This document shows, one piece after another, positions 26,180 through 35,646 of a stretch of 64,000 bases of DNA. This DNA is from Chlorohelix sp037138995 (GTDB taxonomy: Bacteria > Chloroflexota > Chloroflexia > Chloroheliales > Chloroheliaceae): contig NZ_JBAXHI010000015.1 in assembly GCF_037138995.1 (NCBI RefSeq), positions 1 through 64,000 on the forward strand. Direction: 5' to 3'. Within the stretch, counting starts at the first letter, position 1. Each line of letters starts with the position of its first letter. The translations under genes and the position numbers were made by a program. Under the pieces are notes generated by a model. It was not told the origin of the DNA. It made no database searches and saw nothing but the letters and a program-made list of their open reading frames with translations.

Positions 26180-27400
26180 TTGAGAAAATTCGCTGGTTTT
26201 AATCTACGCCGAGTTTCTTTATTCTTGGTGTTGAGTCTTTCGCTGGTCACTTTTCTGGCGGCTTGTGGTGATAATACTGCTACACCTGTACCCGCAACTA
26301 CTACTACTGCTGCTGCTACAACAGCGGGCGCTGCAACTACCGCAGGCGCAACCACTGCCGCCGCTACTACTGCGAGTGTAGCCACCACTGCAAGCGCAAC
26401 TACAGCTGTTGCTGCTACTACCGGAGCAGGTGGCGCTGCCAAGAGCGTAGCTTGTACCGCGCCAACTGCTGCTGCTACCAACGGCAAGACTTACAAAATA
26501 GCTATTGCGGTGCAAGCACCCATTCCCGCGCTTTCCAACGCTATCAAAGGTACTAAAGAGGGTTTGGCTACTTGCGGTTTTATTGAAGGTAAGAACGTAA
26601 CCTACAGTTTGGGCGATGCTAACGGCGATATTCCCAGCCTGAAAACCATCGGTGACAAGTTCCGCGATGAAAAACCCGACCTGATTATAGCGGTTGGTAC
26701 ACAGGCGTTGGTTAATATGTACAATACCAACCCAAACACTCCGATTGTTTTCAATGCTACTACTAATCCTTACGTGGCATTGAAGGATGTGGTAAAAACG
26801 CCTACCGACCATGGCAATGTGACGGGCGTGCAGGCGCTTGCTCCGATTAAGGAAGCGCTTGAATATGCAAAAATAGTAGCACCAAATGCTAAGAATATTG
26901 GTCTGGTCTGGACTACTAGCGAGCAGAATAGCGCGGTTAATACCGATATTGCCAAGCAAGAAGCGCCGGGACTTGGTTTGACCATTGTTGAAGCGCCTAT
27001 TAGCAAGCGCGAGGAAGTGCAACAAGCCGCCCAATCAATTGCCGATAAGGTGGATGTATTTTTCAGCACTACCGACGTATCGGTGGTTGACCAACTGGAA
27101 GCATTGGTGCAGGTGGCAATTGCCAAGAAGAAGCCCGTTATTTCTAATGACCCATCCTCAGCTCCACGTGGGGTTGCGTTGGCTTATGGCATTGACTACT
27201 ACAACAACGGCGTTTCTTCCGCTAAACTGGCTTCCCGCATTCTAAACGGCGAGGCTGCCAGCAAAGTGGATATTGAAAAGGAAAAGGATTTTGGTCTGGT
27301 AATAAATCTTGAGGGCGCACAGTTAATGGGTGTCAAATTGCCCGATGCTATTCTGAGCAAAGCTTCGGTCAAATACGACAAGATTACGCCTAACAAATAG
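26180..27400 (+). CDS. ABC importer substrate-binding lipoprotein (TrpX-like)
   Basis: About 406 residues. A signal peptide ends in a lipobox (SLVTFLAACGD), so the mature protein is lipid-anchored at Cys. A ~55-residue Ala/Thr linker follows, then a periplasmic-binding domain of the ABC_sub_bind (COG2984) type with YKIAIAVQAPIPALSNAIKG and KPDLIIAVGTQALVNMY. The TTG at 26180 is chosen because GGAGGAG lies 6 bases before it; in-frame ATGs at 26165 and 26174 are alternatives but have no usable ribosome-binding site. The Thr/Ala codons of the linker create long false frames on the other strand. It is followed by a terminator. Confidence 0.9.
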   Translation: MRKFAGFNLRRVSLFLVLSLSLVTFLAACGDNTATPVPATTTTAAATTAGAATTAGATTAAATTASVATTASATTAVAATTGAGGAAKSVACTAPTAAATNGKTYKIAIAVQAPIPALSNAIKGTKEGLATCGFIEGKNVTYSLGDANGDIPSLKTIGDKFRDEKPDLIIAVGTQALVNMYNTNPNTPIVFNATTNPYVALKDVVKTPTDHGNVTGVQALAPIKEALEYAKIVAPNAKNIGLVWTTSEQNSAVNTDIAKQEAPGLGLTIVEAPISKREEVQQAAQSIADKVDVFFSTTDVSVVDQLEALVQVAIAKKKPVISNDPSSAPRGVALAYGIDYYNNGVSSAKLASRILNGEAASKVDIEKEKDFGLVINLEGAQLMGVKLPDAILSKASVKYDKITPNK

Positions 27401-27413
27401 GTTTAGAGTTAGC

Positions 27414-27466
27414 AGGCATCAGGTTAAGGGGGTTAAGCAAAAACCACACCTGATGCCTATCTTTTT
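27414..27466 (+). terminator. Intrinsic terminator after the ABC importer operon
   Basis: AGGCATCAGGT (27414-27424) pairs with ACCTGATGCCT (27448-27458), an 11-bp perfect stem, followed by ATCTTTTT. Confidence 0.8.
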
Positions 27467-27499
27467 ACTCTCAACTGTTATTCTGGAACTGGAGAAATT

Positions 27500-28669
27500 A
27501 TGTCTGTGCGTATCTCGCAGAAAGCCGGGATGTTTTCTGAGTCGGTTATTCGGGAGATGACTCGTATTTTTCTAGCAAGGGGCGATAAGCCCGGCGTTAA
27601 TTTGGCACAGGGCTTCCCGGATTTCCCCGCGCCCGCCGCGATGAAAGAAGCTGCCAGTCGCGCTATTCACGCTGATATAAATCAGTATGCTATCACATGG
27701 GGTTCTAAATCCCTACGCAATGCGATTGCAGAGAAAGTGGCAAAATTCAGCGGGTTTTATCCCGACCCAGAACGCGAAATAACGGTGGCATGTGGCGCAA
27801 CCGAAGCGATGATGGCAGCAATGTTGGCAGTGGTTGACCCCGGAGACGAGGTTATTGTATTCGAGCCTTTCTATGAGAACTATGGACCGGATGCGATTCT
27901 CTCAGGCGCACAACCGCGTTTCGTCACCTTGCATGAACCGGATTGGCATTTCGATGAGGCTGAACTGAGTGCCGCTTTTAACAACAAAACTCGCGCCATT
28001 ATTATTAATACGCCCAATAATCCAACCGGAAAAGTGTTCAATCGTGCCGAACTGGAATTTATCGGCGCGTTGTGCCAGAAGTGGAACGTGGTGGCGATTA
28101 CCGATGAAATTTACGAACACATGGTGTACGAAGGCGAACACATCAGCCTTGCTACCCTGCCCGGTATGTACGAGCATACTATTACTATTAGTGGGCTTTC
28201 CAAAACCTATAGCGCAACCGGATGGCGCATCGGCTGGTTAATCGCCCCTCCTCATATCTCGGCTGCAATTCGTAAGGTTCACGACTTCTTGACGGTGGGC
28301 GCGGCTGCCCCCTTGCAAGAAGGCGCTGCCACTGCGCTGGCTTTCCCCGATAGCTATTACCATGATTTGCAAAAAATGTATCTGGAAAAGCGCAACAAAA
28401 TGGTTGGTATTCTGGAAAAAGCGGGCTTCGAGGTTTATAAGCCCAACGGGGCTTATTACATTATGACCGACATAAGCCGTTTTGGTTTCCCCGATGATAT
28501 GACTTTTGCCCGCTATCTGGTGGATAAAATTGGGGTGGGGTCAGTACCGGGCAGCAGTTTCTACCGCCATCCGGAATTTGGCAAAAGCAAAGTTCGCTTT
28601 ACTTTCTGTAAGAAGCCCGAAACGCTCGACCTTGCCGCTGAGCTATTGAGCAAGTTGCAACCCCGTTAA
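27500..28669 (+). CDS. Class I/II PLP aminotransferase (kynurenine/methionine aminotransferase-like)
   Basis: A 389-residue fold-type I aminotransferase. It begins FSESVIREMTRIFLARG and has NLAQGFPDFPAPAAM, ACGATEAMMAAMLAVVDPGD, NTPNNPTGKVFN, DEIYEHMVYEG and the PLP-lysine site ISGLSKTYSATGWRIGW. The NLAQGFPDF block is typical of the KAT/YbdL branch. Its position just after an amino-acid-type ABC importer is suggestive, but a terminator separates them. Full length; start at ATG after GGAG. Confidence 0.92.
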   Translation: MSVRISQKAGMFSESVIREMTRIFLARGDKPGVNLAQGFPDFPAPAAMKEAASRAIHADINQYAITWGSKSLRNAIAEKVAKFSGFYPDPEREITVACGATEAMMAAMLAVVDPGDEVIVFEPFYENYGPDAILSGAQPRFVTLHEPDWHFDEAELSAAFNNKTRAIIINTPNNPTGKVFNRAELEFIGALCQKWNVVAITDEIYEHMVYEGEHISLATLPGMYEHTITISGLSKTYSATGWRIGWLIAPPHISAAIRKVHDFLTVGAAAPLQEGAATALAFPDSYYHDLQKMYLEKRNKMVGILEKAGFEVYKPNGAYYIMTDISRFGFPDDMTFARYLVDKIGVGSVPGSSFYRHPEFGKSKVRFTFCKKPETLDLAAELLSKLQPR

Positions 28670-28747
28670 AAATTGCATCTGATTGTCAGGGGAGTTACGG
28701 TTATTGCGTTTAACTGAGTAGCTCCTCAATCAGGCTTAATACAGCTA

Positions 28748-28776
28748 TTTCCAACTACCCCAGATTTTGCTATAAT
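28748..28776 (+). promoter_or_regulatory. Promoter for the glycosyltransferase operon
   Basis: TTTCCA (28748-28753), 17-base spacer, TATAAT (28771-28776), about 57 bases before the TTG start. Confidence 0.5.
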
Positions 28777-28832
28777 TCCATCAATAAGACTACATAGACT
28801 GCCTAATATAAATCTGATACGAAGGGTGAAAA

Positions 28833-29858
28833 TTGCAAGAATCAGAGCTAAGAACTTCACAGGGGGTAGCCACGTCCGAAAATAGAGAAGCTGGGAAATT
28901 TCTAACCGATCTTGATATTATTATCGTTAATTATAAAACTCCTACCCTCCTGCGCGATTGCCTTACCTCTATTTTTAGCAGCTATTGTAAATTCGATTAC
29001 CGGGTTTATGTGGTAGATAACGGCTCGCAAGATGATAGCGTGGAGATGGTCAGGCGCGAGTTTGAGAATAAATATCCTAACCTGCATTTAATTGCCAGCA
29101 CTGAAAACGGCGGTTTCGCTTACGGGAACAACCTAGCTTTGCGGCAGGCTTGCCCGTTGCCTGATAGCGTTACCCTCGATAATTATAATCCCGGCTCAGG
29201 CTGCTTGCCACAGGCGCGTTACATCTTACTGTTAAATCCTGACACAGTATTATCGCCGGAAGCCTTGCAGATAACGCTTGATTTTATGGAAGCTACCCCG
29301 CAGGCAGGCGCGGTAGGTCCCAAACTGGTACGGGCTAATGGAAAGCTAGATTTGGCTTGCCGCCGCAGTTTTCCTACTCCTGAAATCTCCTTCTGGCATA
29401 TGACCGGATTAAGCAAGCTATTTCCGAAGAATCGTTTGTTTGCGCGTTATAACCTTACCTTTTTAGACCCTGATACGTTATATGAAGTGGATAGCGTATG
29501 TGGCGCATTTATGCTGGTGAGGGCTGAAGCGTTGGCGCAGGTTGGCTATCTTGATGAGAAGTTTTTTATGTATGGTGAGGATTTGGATTGGGCTTTGCGG
29601 ATAAAGCAAAAGGGCTGGAAAATTTTCTATAACCCCGCCACTACTGTGCTGCACCTGAAAGGCGAAAGCAGTAAGCAGCGCTCTGTCGGGGCAATCATTA
29701 ATTTCTACCATGCAATGGATGTTTTTTACCGCAAACATTACACCAAGCAAACCTTTTTTTTACTTAACTGGCTTATATATGGCGGCATTTGGGGCAAAGC
29801 CGGGCTTACCCTAGCGATTAATTACTTTCGTCCTAAAGAACAACGCCGTGTATCCTGA
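28833..29858 (+). CDS. GT2 glycosyltransferase, rhamnosyltransferase-like
   Basis: A 341-residue GT-A enzyme. It has LDIIIVNYKTPTLLRDCL, YVVDNGSQDDSV, STENGGFAYGNNLAL, ILLLNPDTVLSP with the DxD-like site, and FFMYGEDLDWALRIKQKGW, the ED motif of the WbbL/rhamnosyl branch. A C-terminal amphipathic stretch may touch the membrane. The TTG start is preceded by AAGGGTG. The next gene, a polyprenyl glycosylphosphotransferase, starts 17 bases later, so both should serve one surface polysaccharide. Confidence 0.9.
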   Translation: MQESELRTSQGVATSENREAGKFLTDLDIIIVNYKTPTLLRDCLTSIFSSYCKFDYRVYVVDNGSQDDSVEMVRREFENKYPNLHLIASTENGGFAYGNNLALRQACPLPDSVTLDNYNPGSGCLPQARYILLLNPDTVLSPEALQITLDFMEATPQAGAVGPKLVRANGKLDLACRRSFPTPEISFWHMTGLSKLFPKNRLFARYNLTFLDPDTLYEVDSVCGAFMLVRAEALAQVGYLDEKFFMYGEDLDWALRIKQKGWKIFYNPATTVLHLKGESSKQRSVGAIINFYHAMDVFYRKHYTKQTFFLLNWLIYGGIWGKAGLTLAINYFRPKEQRRVS

Positions 29859-29875
29859 TATATCAGTGGCGAACC

Positions 29876-31435
29876 TTGAGTAGTCAAAAACCAACTAAAA
29901 ATAATTCGCCTGCCGGTTTAGATGAACAACCTGTTCTCCCGGCAAATACACCGCTCACAGGTTTATCGGCGGCTGCCGATGCCTCGCTGATGGACACTGA
30001 TTTGGTTACTCTTACTAAATATCATAAGAGCGCCGGGGATTTTGCCCAGATTTTTACTTTTATTACGCTGGTTTTACTTGATATAGCGATGATTACGCTA
30101 GGTTTTGTGACAGCCTATGCCTTTCGCGCCAAAATAACCTTTGGTGGTCCGCTAATAACTTATTCCCCTACAAATTATGCAGTTATTTTGCCGATAAGCG
30201 TAGTCACTGTTTTGGTTGGCTTCTATTATCGGCGGCTCTATAGCTTGAAACGTGGCTATAGCCGTATAGATGAGTTCTACCGTATTTGCGCTGCTGTTAC
30301 TCTTGGTATAATTCTGGCTATTGCTTTGAATTCAGTGATTCTGGGTGGTAGTTTTCAATACTCGCGCCAGATTTTAATTTATTCGCTGGTTTTGATAATA
30401 TTATTTACTACCTTAGCGCGTTTTATTTTCGGGGCAATTCTTGGCTTCCTGCGCCGTAAGGGTGTAACTCAAATAAGACTTTTGCTAGTTGGTAGCGGGG
30501 AGGTAGTGGAACGAATTGCTCGAAAAGTAGCCGAATCTCCGGGTTTGGGTTACCGGGTAGTGGGCGTGCTGTCGGATGAACCGCTCGAAAACAGCATTAA
30601 CAACTTATCCATAGTAGGCAAGTTAAATGAGTTGCGTGAGGTTGTGCCTCGTTATCATGTTGATGAGGTTATCATTGCTATAAGAGGAGCTTCTCAGGAT
30701 ACTCTGTTGGGCTTTGTGGATAAATGCGAAGACCTGCCGGTAAACATTTGGATATATCCCGATGCGTTCCAATTGATTACTACTAACGACGATGCTATCG
30801 GTGAGCTTACCGGTCTCCCGCTTTTGAGCGTGAAAGATTCTTCTTTGCGTGGTGTAAATCGCTTTATTAAACGTTCAATGGATGTTGCAATCAGTGCTTT
30901 AATCCTGATTTTTTCCTCACCCTTGCTGCTATTGCAGGCTTTATTAATAAAAGTAACCGACCCTAAAGGACCCGTTTTATATACTCAGGAGCGGGTGGGT
31001 CTGGACGGCATACCTTTTACCGTATTGAAATTCCGTTCAATGCGTGCCACTTCCGAAAAAACCGGACCCGGTTGGACTGTCAAGAATGACCCGCGTCGTA
31101 CCAAGATAGGCACATTTATGCGCCGCTTTAGTTTGGATGAAATGCCTCAGTTTATAAATGTGCTAATCGGTGATATGAGCATCGTTGGTCCTCGCCCTGA
31201 GCAGGTTTTCAAGGTAGAAGAATTTAGCCAAACCTACCCGCGTTATAGTCGTCGCCACAAAGAAAAGGCGGGCATAACTGGGTGGGCGCAGGTCAACGGT
31301 TTGCGAGGAGATACCTCAATCGAAGAACGTATTCGTTATGACCTGTACTATGTAGAAAACTGGTCAATTCTATTCGACATTAAGATAATGCTAAAAACTT
31401 TGATAGTGATTTTTACGGATAAGAATGCGTATTAG
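29876..31435 (+). CDS. Polyprenyl glycosylphosphotransferase (WbaP/CpsE-type, exopolysaccharide initiation)
   Basis: A 519-residue membrane protein. Four N-terminal helices (about 55-190) are followed by a Rossmann-like CoA-binding segment (LLLVGSGEVVERIARKV), a hydrophobic anchor near 335 and the catalytic bacterial sugar transferase domain. That domain has KRSMDVAISALILI, VLKFRSMR, RRFSLDEMPQFINVLIGDMS and the VGPRPE motif. It moves a sugar phosphate from a UDP-sugar to undecaprenyl phosphate at the inner membrane. The start is TTG with a poor ribosome-binding site; no better start is visible. Confidence 0.92.
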   Translation: MSSQKPTKNNSPAGLDEQPVLPANTPLTGLSAAADASLMDTDLVTLTKYHKSAGDFAQIFTFITLVLLDIAMITLGFVTAYAFRAKITFGGPLITYSPTNYAVILPISVVTVLVGFYYRRLYSLKRGYSRIDEFYRICAAVTLGIILAIALNSVILGGSFQYSRQILIYSLVLIILFTTLARFIFGAILGFLRRKGVTQIRLLLVGSGEVVERIARKVAESPGLGYRVVGVLSDEPLENSINNLSIVGKLNELREVVPRYHVDEVIIAIRGASQDTLLGFVDKCEDLPVNIWIYPDAFQLITTNDDAIGELTGLPLLSVKDSSLRGVNRFIKRSMDVAISALILIFSSPLLLLQALLIKVTDPKGPVLYTQERVGLDGIPFTVLKFRSMRATSEKTGPGWTVKNDPRRTKIGTFMRRFSLDEMPQFINVLIGDMSIVGPRPEQVFKVEEFSQTYPRYSRRHKEKAGITGWAQVNGLRGDTSIEERIRYDLYYVENWSILFDIKIMLKTLIVIFTDKNAY

Positions 31436-31447
31436 GAGAAATAGATT

Positions 31448-32215
31448 ATGCAAAAAGCGTCGCTTGGCTGCTTGCTACTGCACGGTTTAAGCTCACATAT
31501 AAATTGCATTGACCCTGTTGTTGACCGCTTAGAGAAACTGGGTATTCCTTACCGTATGCCGGCGCTGCGAGGGCATATGTCTAAACCAGAAGACCTACAA
31601 GGGGTTAGTTGGCAGGATTGGTACGCTGATGCGGAAAAAGCCTTAAAAGAGCTTTTACAAGTGGCGGATAAGGCTGTAATTATAGGGCTTTCGATGGGGG
31701 GTGTTGTCTCTCTTGACCTAACGCTTGCCTATCAGGAGCAACTGGCGGGCTTGGTGACTATCGCTGCTGCGTTAAAATATTCCGACCCGCGCACGAATCT
31801 GCTGCCGCTACTGGTGCGTTTCCAGAAAAAGATAGTTTTCCAATTCAACCCCGCCGATTACTGTGACCCCGATATGCTAAAGACCAATCAGAACTATAAA
31901 TGGATTCCTACCCACGCGGCGTTACAACTCTATCGCTATCAGCAGCGGATACGCAAGCCCAATTTGATGGCGCAAATTAAAATCCCTACGCTGGTGATTG
32001 CTGCGCAGAGAGACCGCACCATTGACCCCAAAATTCAGCAGTGGTTATACGATAATCTTGGTAGCAAAGAAAAAACCTTGAAATGGTTTTATCGTAGCGG
32101 TCATGAAATGCTGCGAGATGGCGAAAAAACTGAAGCGCTGGACGAAATTGAAAAATTTGTGGCTAAATTGCACGACCGTGCCGCAAACGAGTTAGGACAA
32201 AAACAAAAAGCATGA
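31448..32215 (+). CDS. Alpha/beta hydrolase (carboxylesterase/monoglyceride lipase-like)
   Basis: A 255-residue hydrolase. The oxyanion segment LLLHGLSSH, the nucleophile elbow IGLSMGGVVS with Ser, the acid region VIAAQRDRTIDP and the His in YRSGHEML complete the triad. It resembles Est30-type carboxylesterases. AGGAGAAATAGATT precedes the ATG. The stop overlaps the prmA start by 4 bases (ATGA). Substrate unknown. Confidence 0.9.
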   Translation: MQKASLGCLLLHGLSSHINCIDPVVDRLEKLGIPYRMPALRGHMSKPEDLQGVSWQDWYADAEKALKELLQVADKAVIIGLSMGGVVSLDLTLAYQEQLAGLVTIAAALKYSDPRTNLLPLLVRFQKKIVFQFNPADYCDPDMLKTNQNYKWIPTHAALQLYRYQQRIRKPNLMAQIKIPTLVIAAQRDRTIDPKIQQWLYDNLGSKEKTLKWFYRSGHEMLRDGEKTEALDEIEKFVAKLHDRAANELGQKQKA

Positions 32216-33234
32216 ACGATACAGCCTCAAGTTGGCTTGAACTGGCGGTAGTGGCGGAAGCAGAAGCAGTGGAAGCCATTACCGAGCTTTTTACACGCTA
32301 TGGTTACAATCAAGGGGTGGTTATCGAAGAACCGATAAAACCCGGTGCCGATGGCGGCGCTGAGATTGACCCCGAAGGTTTGGTGACGGTACGCACTTAT
32401 CTGCCGCTCAACCCTGAAAATTCCGAAGAGCAACAGGCACAGGTTCAAAAACTTAGAGAAGGTTTATGGTATTTGGGGCGAATGTTGCACATAGAGGATT
32501 TGCAAGTAGCCGAAAAGCTCGAAGAAGATTGGGCTAATGCTTGGAAACAATACTATCAGGTGCATCGGTTGGGAAAGCGCACCGTAATCAAACCACCGTG
32601 GCAGCCCTATGTTTCCGAACCTGATGATATAGTGGTGGAAATTGACCCCGGTATGGCTTTTGGAACGGGTTTGCACCCTACCACTCGTCTTTGCCTATTG
32701 CTGGCAGAAGAACAAATCCCTTTGCTATTGGCGCAAAAGGAAAATGAGCGCATTAAATCCCTCGATGTGGGGACAGGTAGCGGCATATTGGCTATTGCCG
32801 CCGCGAAATTAGGCGCAAGTTTAACCATAGGGGTTGATACTGACCCGGTAGCGGTGCAATCTGCCGCTGAAAATGTTTCCCGGAACGGTCTGGAAGAGCG
32901 CATAATAGTGGCGGCAGGTTCGCTGGCAGTGGAGAAAAGCATTGCAAGCGGCGGCTTTTACAGCTTCCCGGAGGATGCACAGCGTGTACCGGAAGCCTTG
33001 ATAACCCATGCGCCTTACGATGTTGTGCTGGCAAATATTATTGCGCGGGTGCTTGGGGCCCTGGCTAATGCTTTTGCGTTGGTTTTAAAGCCCGGTGGAA
33101 AGCTGATTGTAAGCGGCATTATTTCCGAGAAAGAAACGGAAGTAGTTCAGGCATTTGAACAGGTAGGGCTGAAAATACTGGAACGACGCAGCGAAAACGA
33201 TTGGGTGGCGCTGCTGGCAGAAAAACCCGTTTAA
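32212..33234 (+). CDS. prmA: PrmA, ribosomal protein L11 methyltransferase
   Basis: A 340-residue protein, somewhat longer than the usual 290-320 because of loops. The N-terminal L11-recognition domain leads into EEDWANAWKQYYQVHRLGKR, then PGMAFGTGLHPTTRLCL, the SAM motif LDVGTGSGILAIAAAKLGA, VLANIIARVL and KLIVSGII. It methylates L11. Translation is coupled to the hydrolase gene by an ATGA overlap. Its stop overlaps the convergent gene at 33231 by 4 bases. Confidence 0.94.
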   Translation: MNDTASSWLELAVVAEAEAVEAITELFTRYGYNQGVVIEEPIKPGADGGAEIDPEGLVTVRTYLPLNPENSEEQQAQVQKLREGLWYLGRMLHIEDLQVAEKLEEDWANAWKQYYQVHRLGKRTVIKPPWQPYVSEPDDIVVEIDPGMAFGTGLHPTTRLCLLLAEEQIPLLLAQKENERIKSLDVGTGSGILAIAAAKLGASLTIGVDTDPVAVQSAAENVSRNGLEERIIVAAGSLAVEKSIASGGFYSFPEDAQRVPEALITHAPYDVVLANIIARVLGALANAFALVLKPGGKLIVSGIISEKETEVVQAFEQVGLKILERRSENDWVALLAEKPV

Positions 33235-35609
33235 GCTCCAAGTCTGGCTTTAAGCAATAACGGGGCAACTTTTTTAGGGGTAAAGAGCTTTTCAAGCTCG
33301 GTGCGAATAAACTCTGGTAATTTTTCGGGAGTGCGAATCGCCTTTTTGCCGGAAAGCCTCCCGATATAATCTCCGGGTAGCGGTTCAAACGCGCTCAAGT
33401 TAACATGTTCATTCTCAATATGTCGCACAATCGCGGCACCCGCCGCCAACTCACGAATGGCTTTTACGCTTCGAGCGGACAGTTTGAGGCGGCGGGCGAT
33501 ACCGTTAAGCCCTGACCCTTCTTGCTTGAAAAATACGTGCATTTGCGCCTGTTCGAGTAACCAACGCCCTGCTCCGTTTGCTCCTACCAGCAGTTCCTCA
33601 CAATTATCGGTAATCGCCCAAATCTTTTGTCCATATTTTATCGTTTTAAAGAGACTTCCGGCAAAGGTTTTGTCTTGTAATAGCCAGTCGGCTTCACTCA
33701 CTACAATATTATGGTCGCGCAACCGTCCTGCCATTTCTGTAAAAACCCGTGTCATTATTGAGCGGCGCGTAGTTTCGGGGAGAACCTTTATCTCATCCGG
33801 TTCAAAGCCGAACACCAGCAATGGTTCATTAGGCTGGATTTGATCGGTGGGAACTGTAAAAAGCCATGCTAAATCCCCATCCAGTACCAGCCGTGATAGC
33901 GCCTCTGCTAGAATCTCATTATTATCGTCAATGGCGCGTTCCCATAGCGATACAGGAGTTAGAGCAATATTCTCATATTGTTGGGCTACCACCGCTCCGA
34001 GTAATAGCGATTCCAGACCAACGTCATCTTTTAGTCCAAGCAAATCGCTCAAAAAACGCCCGGTATATTCAATCCATTTTTCGATTTGAGAGAGGGTTTG
34101 TAGGTTTGAAGGGCTGGCGGATAGCAAATCTATAAATTGGTGCGGGCGTTGCCACGTCTTTAAGCCGCCCAATTGTCGAGCAGTAACCAGCCATTTTCCA
34201 GAAGGGTCAAAAACGCAAAATTTCTGCCCTTGTAGAAAACGCATCGCCATTAAATATTGCGTCATATTGCGGGCAGCCTCGTAATAACGGGTATCTTTTT
34301 CACCCATTAGAAAGATGCTTAACCTAGAATCAGGTTTCAGGTAAAATGCTTCACCTGTTCGGCTGTAACCTGCCAGCGTGGCACATTCAACGCTAGAACC
34401 GGAAGTGGCGAGTTGTAGCAACTTACCGGCGGTAGTTACATTCTGACGCACCTGTGAAGCAACAGGATGTTCGCCTACTACAAATGGGCGAGCCAATTGT
34501 GATAGATTTATCGGCGCACAATCTCGCCACGCCAATTCCAATCCATTCTCCCCGCATACTCGGCGTGGGGTTAGGTGTGCCTCCAGCAAAGCCATTTCAA
34601 AGGTTTCGACCTGTTCGGTGAAATGCTCTGGGTCAGAATATAAGGAAAAGCATAGGCTGACTTCGTAAAAGCGTTGTCCTTGCTCCTCTAATGTGGCAAG
34701 CCGTTTATTCACTTCGTTTAGTTGTTCGCTCAAATCACGGCTTGCATTTTTAGTACCAACATTCTGTGCGCTTTCCAGCATTTCCAATAAAGTGGCGCTT
34801 CTTTTTTCCAGTACCGTTCTCAAGGCAGGGTCGGGTTTGCCCGGTGTAATATGCCCCACAATATCGAAGCGAGCATTTGCCAGCATCTCATTTTCCAGAA
34901 TCGGGCGCGTCCATCCTCCCTCCACTGAAGGTGGCGGGGCAACTAGCGACCAGTAAGCGCGGGTATCGGTTGTTTGCACGTAATCCTCACCACAGGCAGG
35001 TTCAAGATTAACGCCGTATTCGTCCAGAAGTTTTTGTAGCTCAACAGCACAAAGTGGAGTTGCGTCACACGGCAAATTGGTAAAGAGCAAAGCAAGTTGC
35101 TCTGCCATTTCTTCTTCACTGTGCGCCCCGATAAGTAGGTAAAATTCCTGTTCGGTTAAGCCGGCTTCCTCAACAGGATATATCAGATTTTCCAGATAAT
35201 CTTCCAAAAACAAATAAGCCGATTCTTCATCATTCAGGCGTTGTAATACCTGTTCTTGCAAATGCTCATAATAGTTTTTGAGGCTGCCCGGCTTACGGCG
35301 CAAAATATACTGAGCCGCTACACCCTCAGGTAAGGAGGCAGTCAACCTGTGCCAAAAATCAGCCTCCTCTCTTTCATCAGTCAGCCCTAAGTTCAGGCGC
35401 GAACCTGACAAGCGCAATCCCCCGGTAAGAATCTTTACCCCTTTCGACTTCTTCTTATCAGAAAAGAAAACGAATGGGGTACAATCCTGAGCAAGCTCAA
35501 TTACCCCGAATCTCTCTACGCCTACCGGATTCAGAACCGGGCGAACCTTGAGAAATCCGGGTCTATGTATGGGCAAATCACGTTTTGGTTGAGGCTTTGC
35601 AAAAATCAT
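33231..35609 (-). CDS. VirB4/TraC-like protein with a degenerate P-loop
   Basis: A 792-residue protein. Residues about 230-400 resemble the N-terminal part of VirB4-type conjugation ATPases, and 420-700 resemble the ATPase domain. FCVFDPSGKW (464-473) matches the strand after the P-loop, and IVVSEADWLL (635-643) matches Walker B/Glu. The place of Walker A reads SIFLMGEKDTRYYEA (431-445), without GKS/T, so ATP hydrolysis is doubtful. No frameshift is seen and the frame is intact. It is the last gene of an operon with a glucosaminidase-type and an FG-GAP-like membrane protein. The VirB4 link is from fold-level motifs only. Confidence 0.65.
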   Translation of the reverse strand: MIFAKPQPKRDLPIHRPGFLKVRPVLNPVGVERFGVIELAQDCTPFVFFSDKKKSKGVKILTGGLRLSGSRLNLGLTDEREEADFWHRLTASLPEGVAAQYILRRKPGSLKNYYEHLQEQVLQRLNDEESAYLFLEDYLENLIYPVEEAGLTEQEFYLLIGAHSEEEMAEQLALLFTNLPCDATPLCAVELQKLLDEYGVNLEPACGEDYVQTTDTRAYWSLVAPPPSVEGGWTRPILENEMLANARFDIVGHITPGKPDPALRTVLEKRSATLLEMLESAQNVGTKNASRDLSEQLNEVNKRLATLEEQGQRFYEVSLCFSLYSDPEHFTEQVETFEMALLEAHLTPRRVCGENGLELAWRDCAPINLSQLARPFVVGEHPVASQVRQNVTTAGKLLQLATSGSSVECATLAGYSRTGEAFYLKPDSRLSIFLMGEKDTRYYEAARNMTQYLMAMRFLQGQKFCVFDPSGKWLVTARQLGGLKTWQRPHQFIDLLSASPSNLQTLSQIEKWIEYTGRFLSDLLGLKDDVGLESLLLGAVVAQQYENIALTPVSLWERAIDDNNEILAEALSRLVLDGDLAWLFTVPTDQIQPNEPLLVFGFEPDEIKVLPETTRRSIMTRVFTEMAGRLRDHNIVVSEADWLLQDKTFAGSLFKTIKYGQKIWAITDNCEELLVGANGAGRWLLEQAQMHVFFKQEGSGLNGIARRLKLSARSVKAIRELAAGAAIVRHIENEHVNLSAFEPLPGDYIGRLSGKKAIRTPEKLPEFIRTELEKLFTPKKVAPLLLKARLGA

Positions 35610-35646
35610 AACTGGTTACTCTGATAAAGTTGCCGGGTTATTTCGG

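Noticed and set aside
26137..27034. Long minus-strand frames rich in Ala/Val or Ser/Cys opposite the binding-protein gene
   Set aside because: They mirror the Thr/Ala-rich linker of the lipoprotein gene on the plus strand; no ribosome-binding site or family resemblance.
28681..28735. Imperfect inverted repeat GGGGAG...CTCCTC after the aminotransferase gene
   Set aside because: The stem has mismatches and a loop of about 25 bases without a following T-run, so it is not called a terminator.
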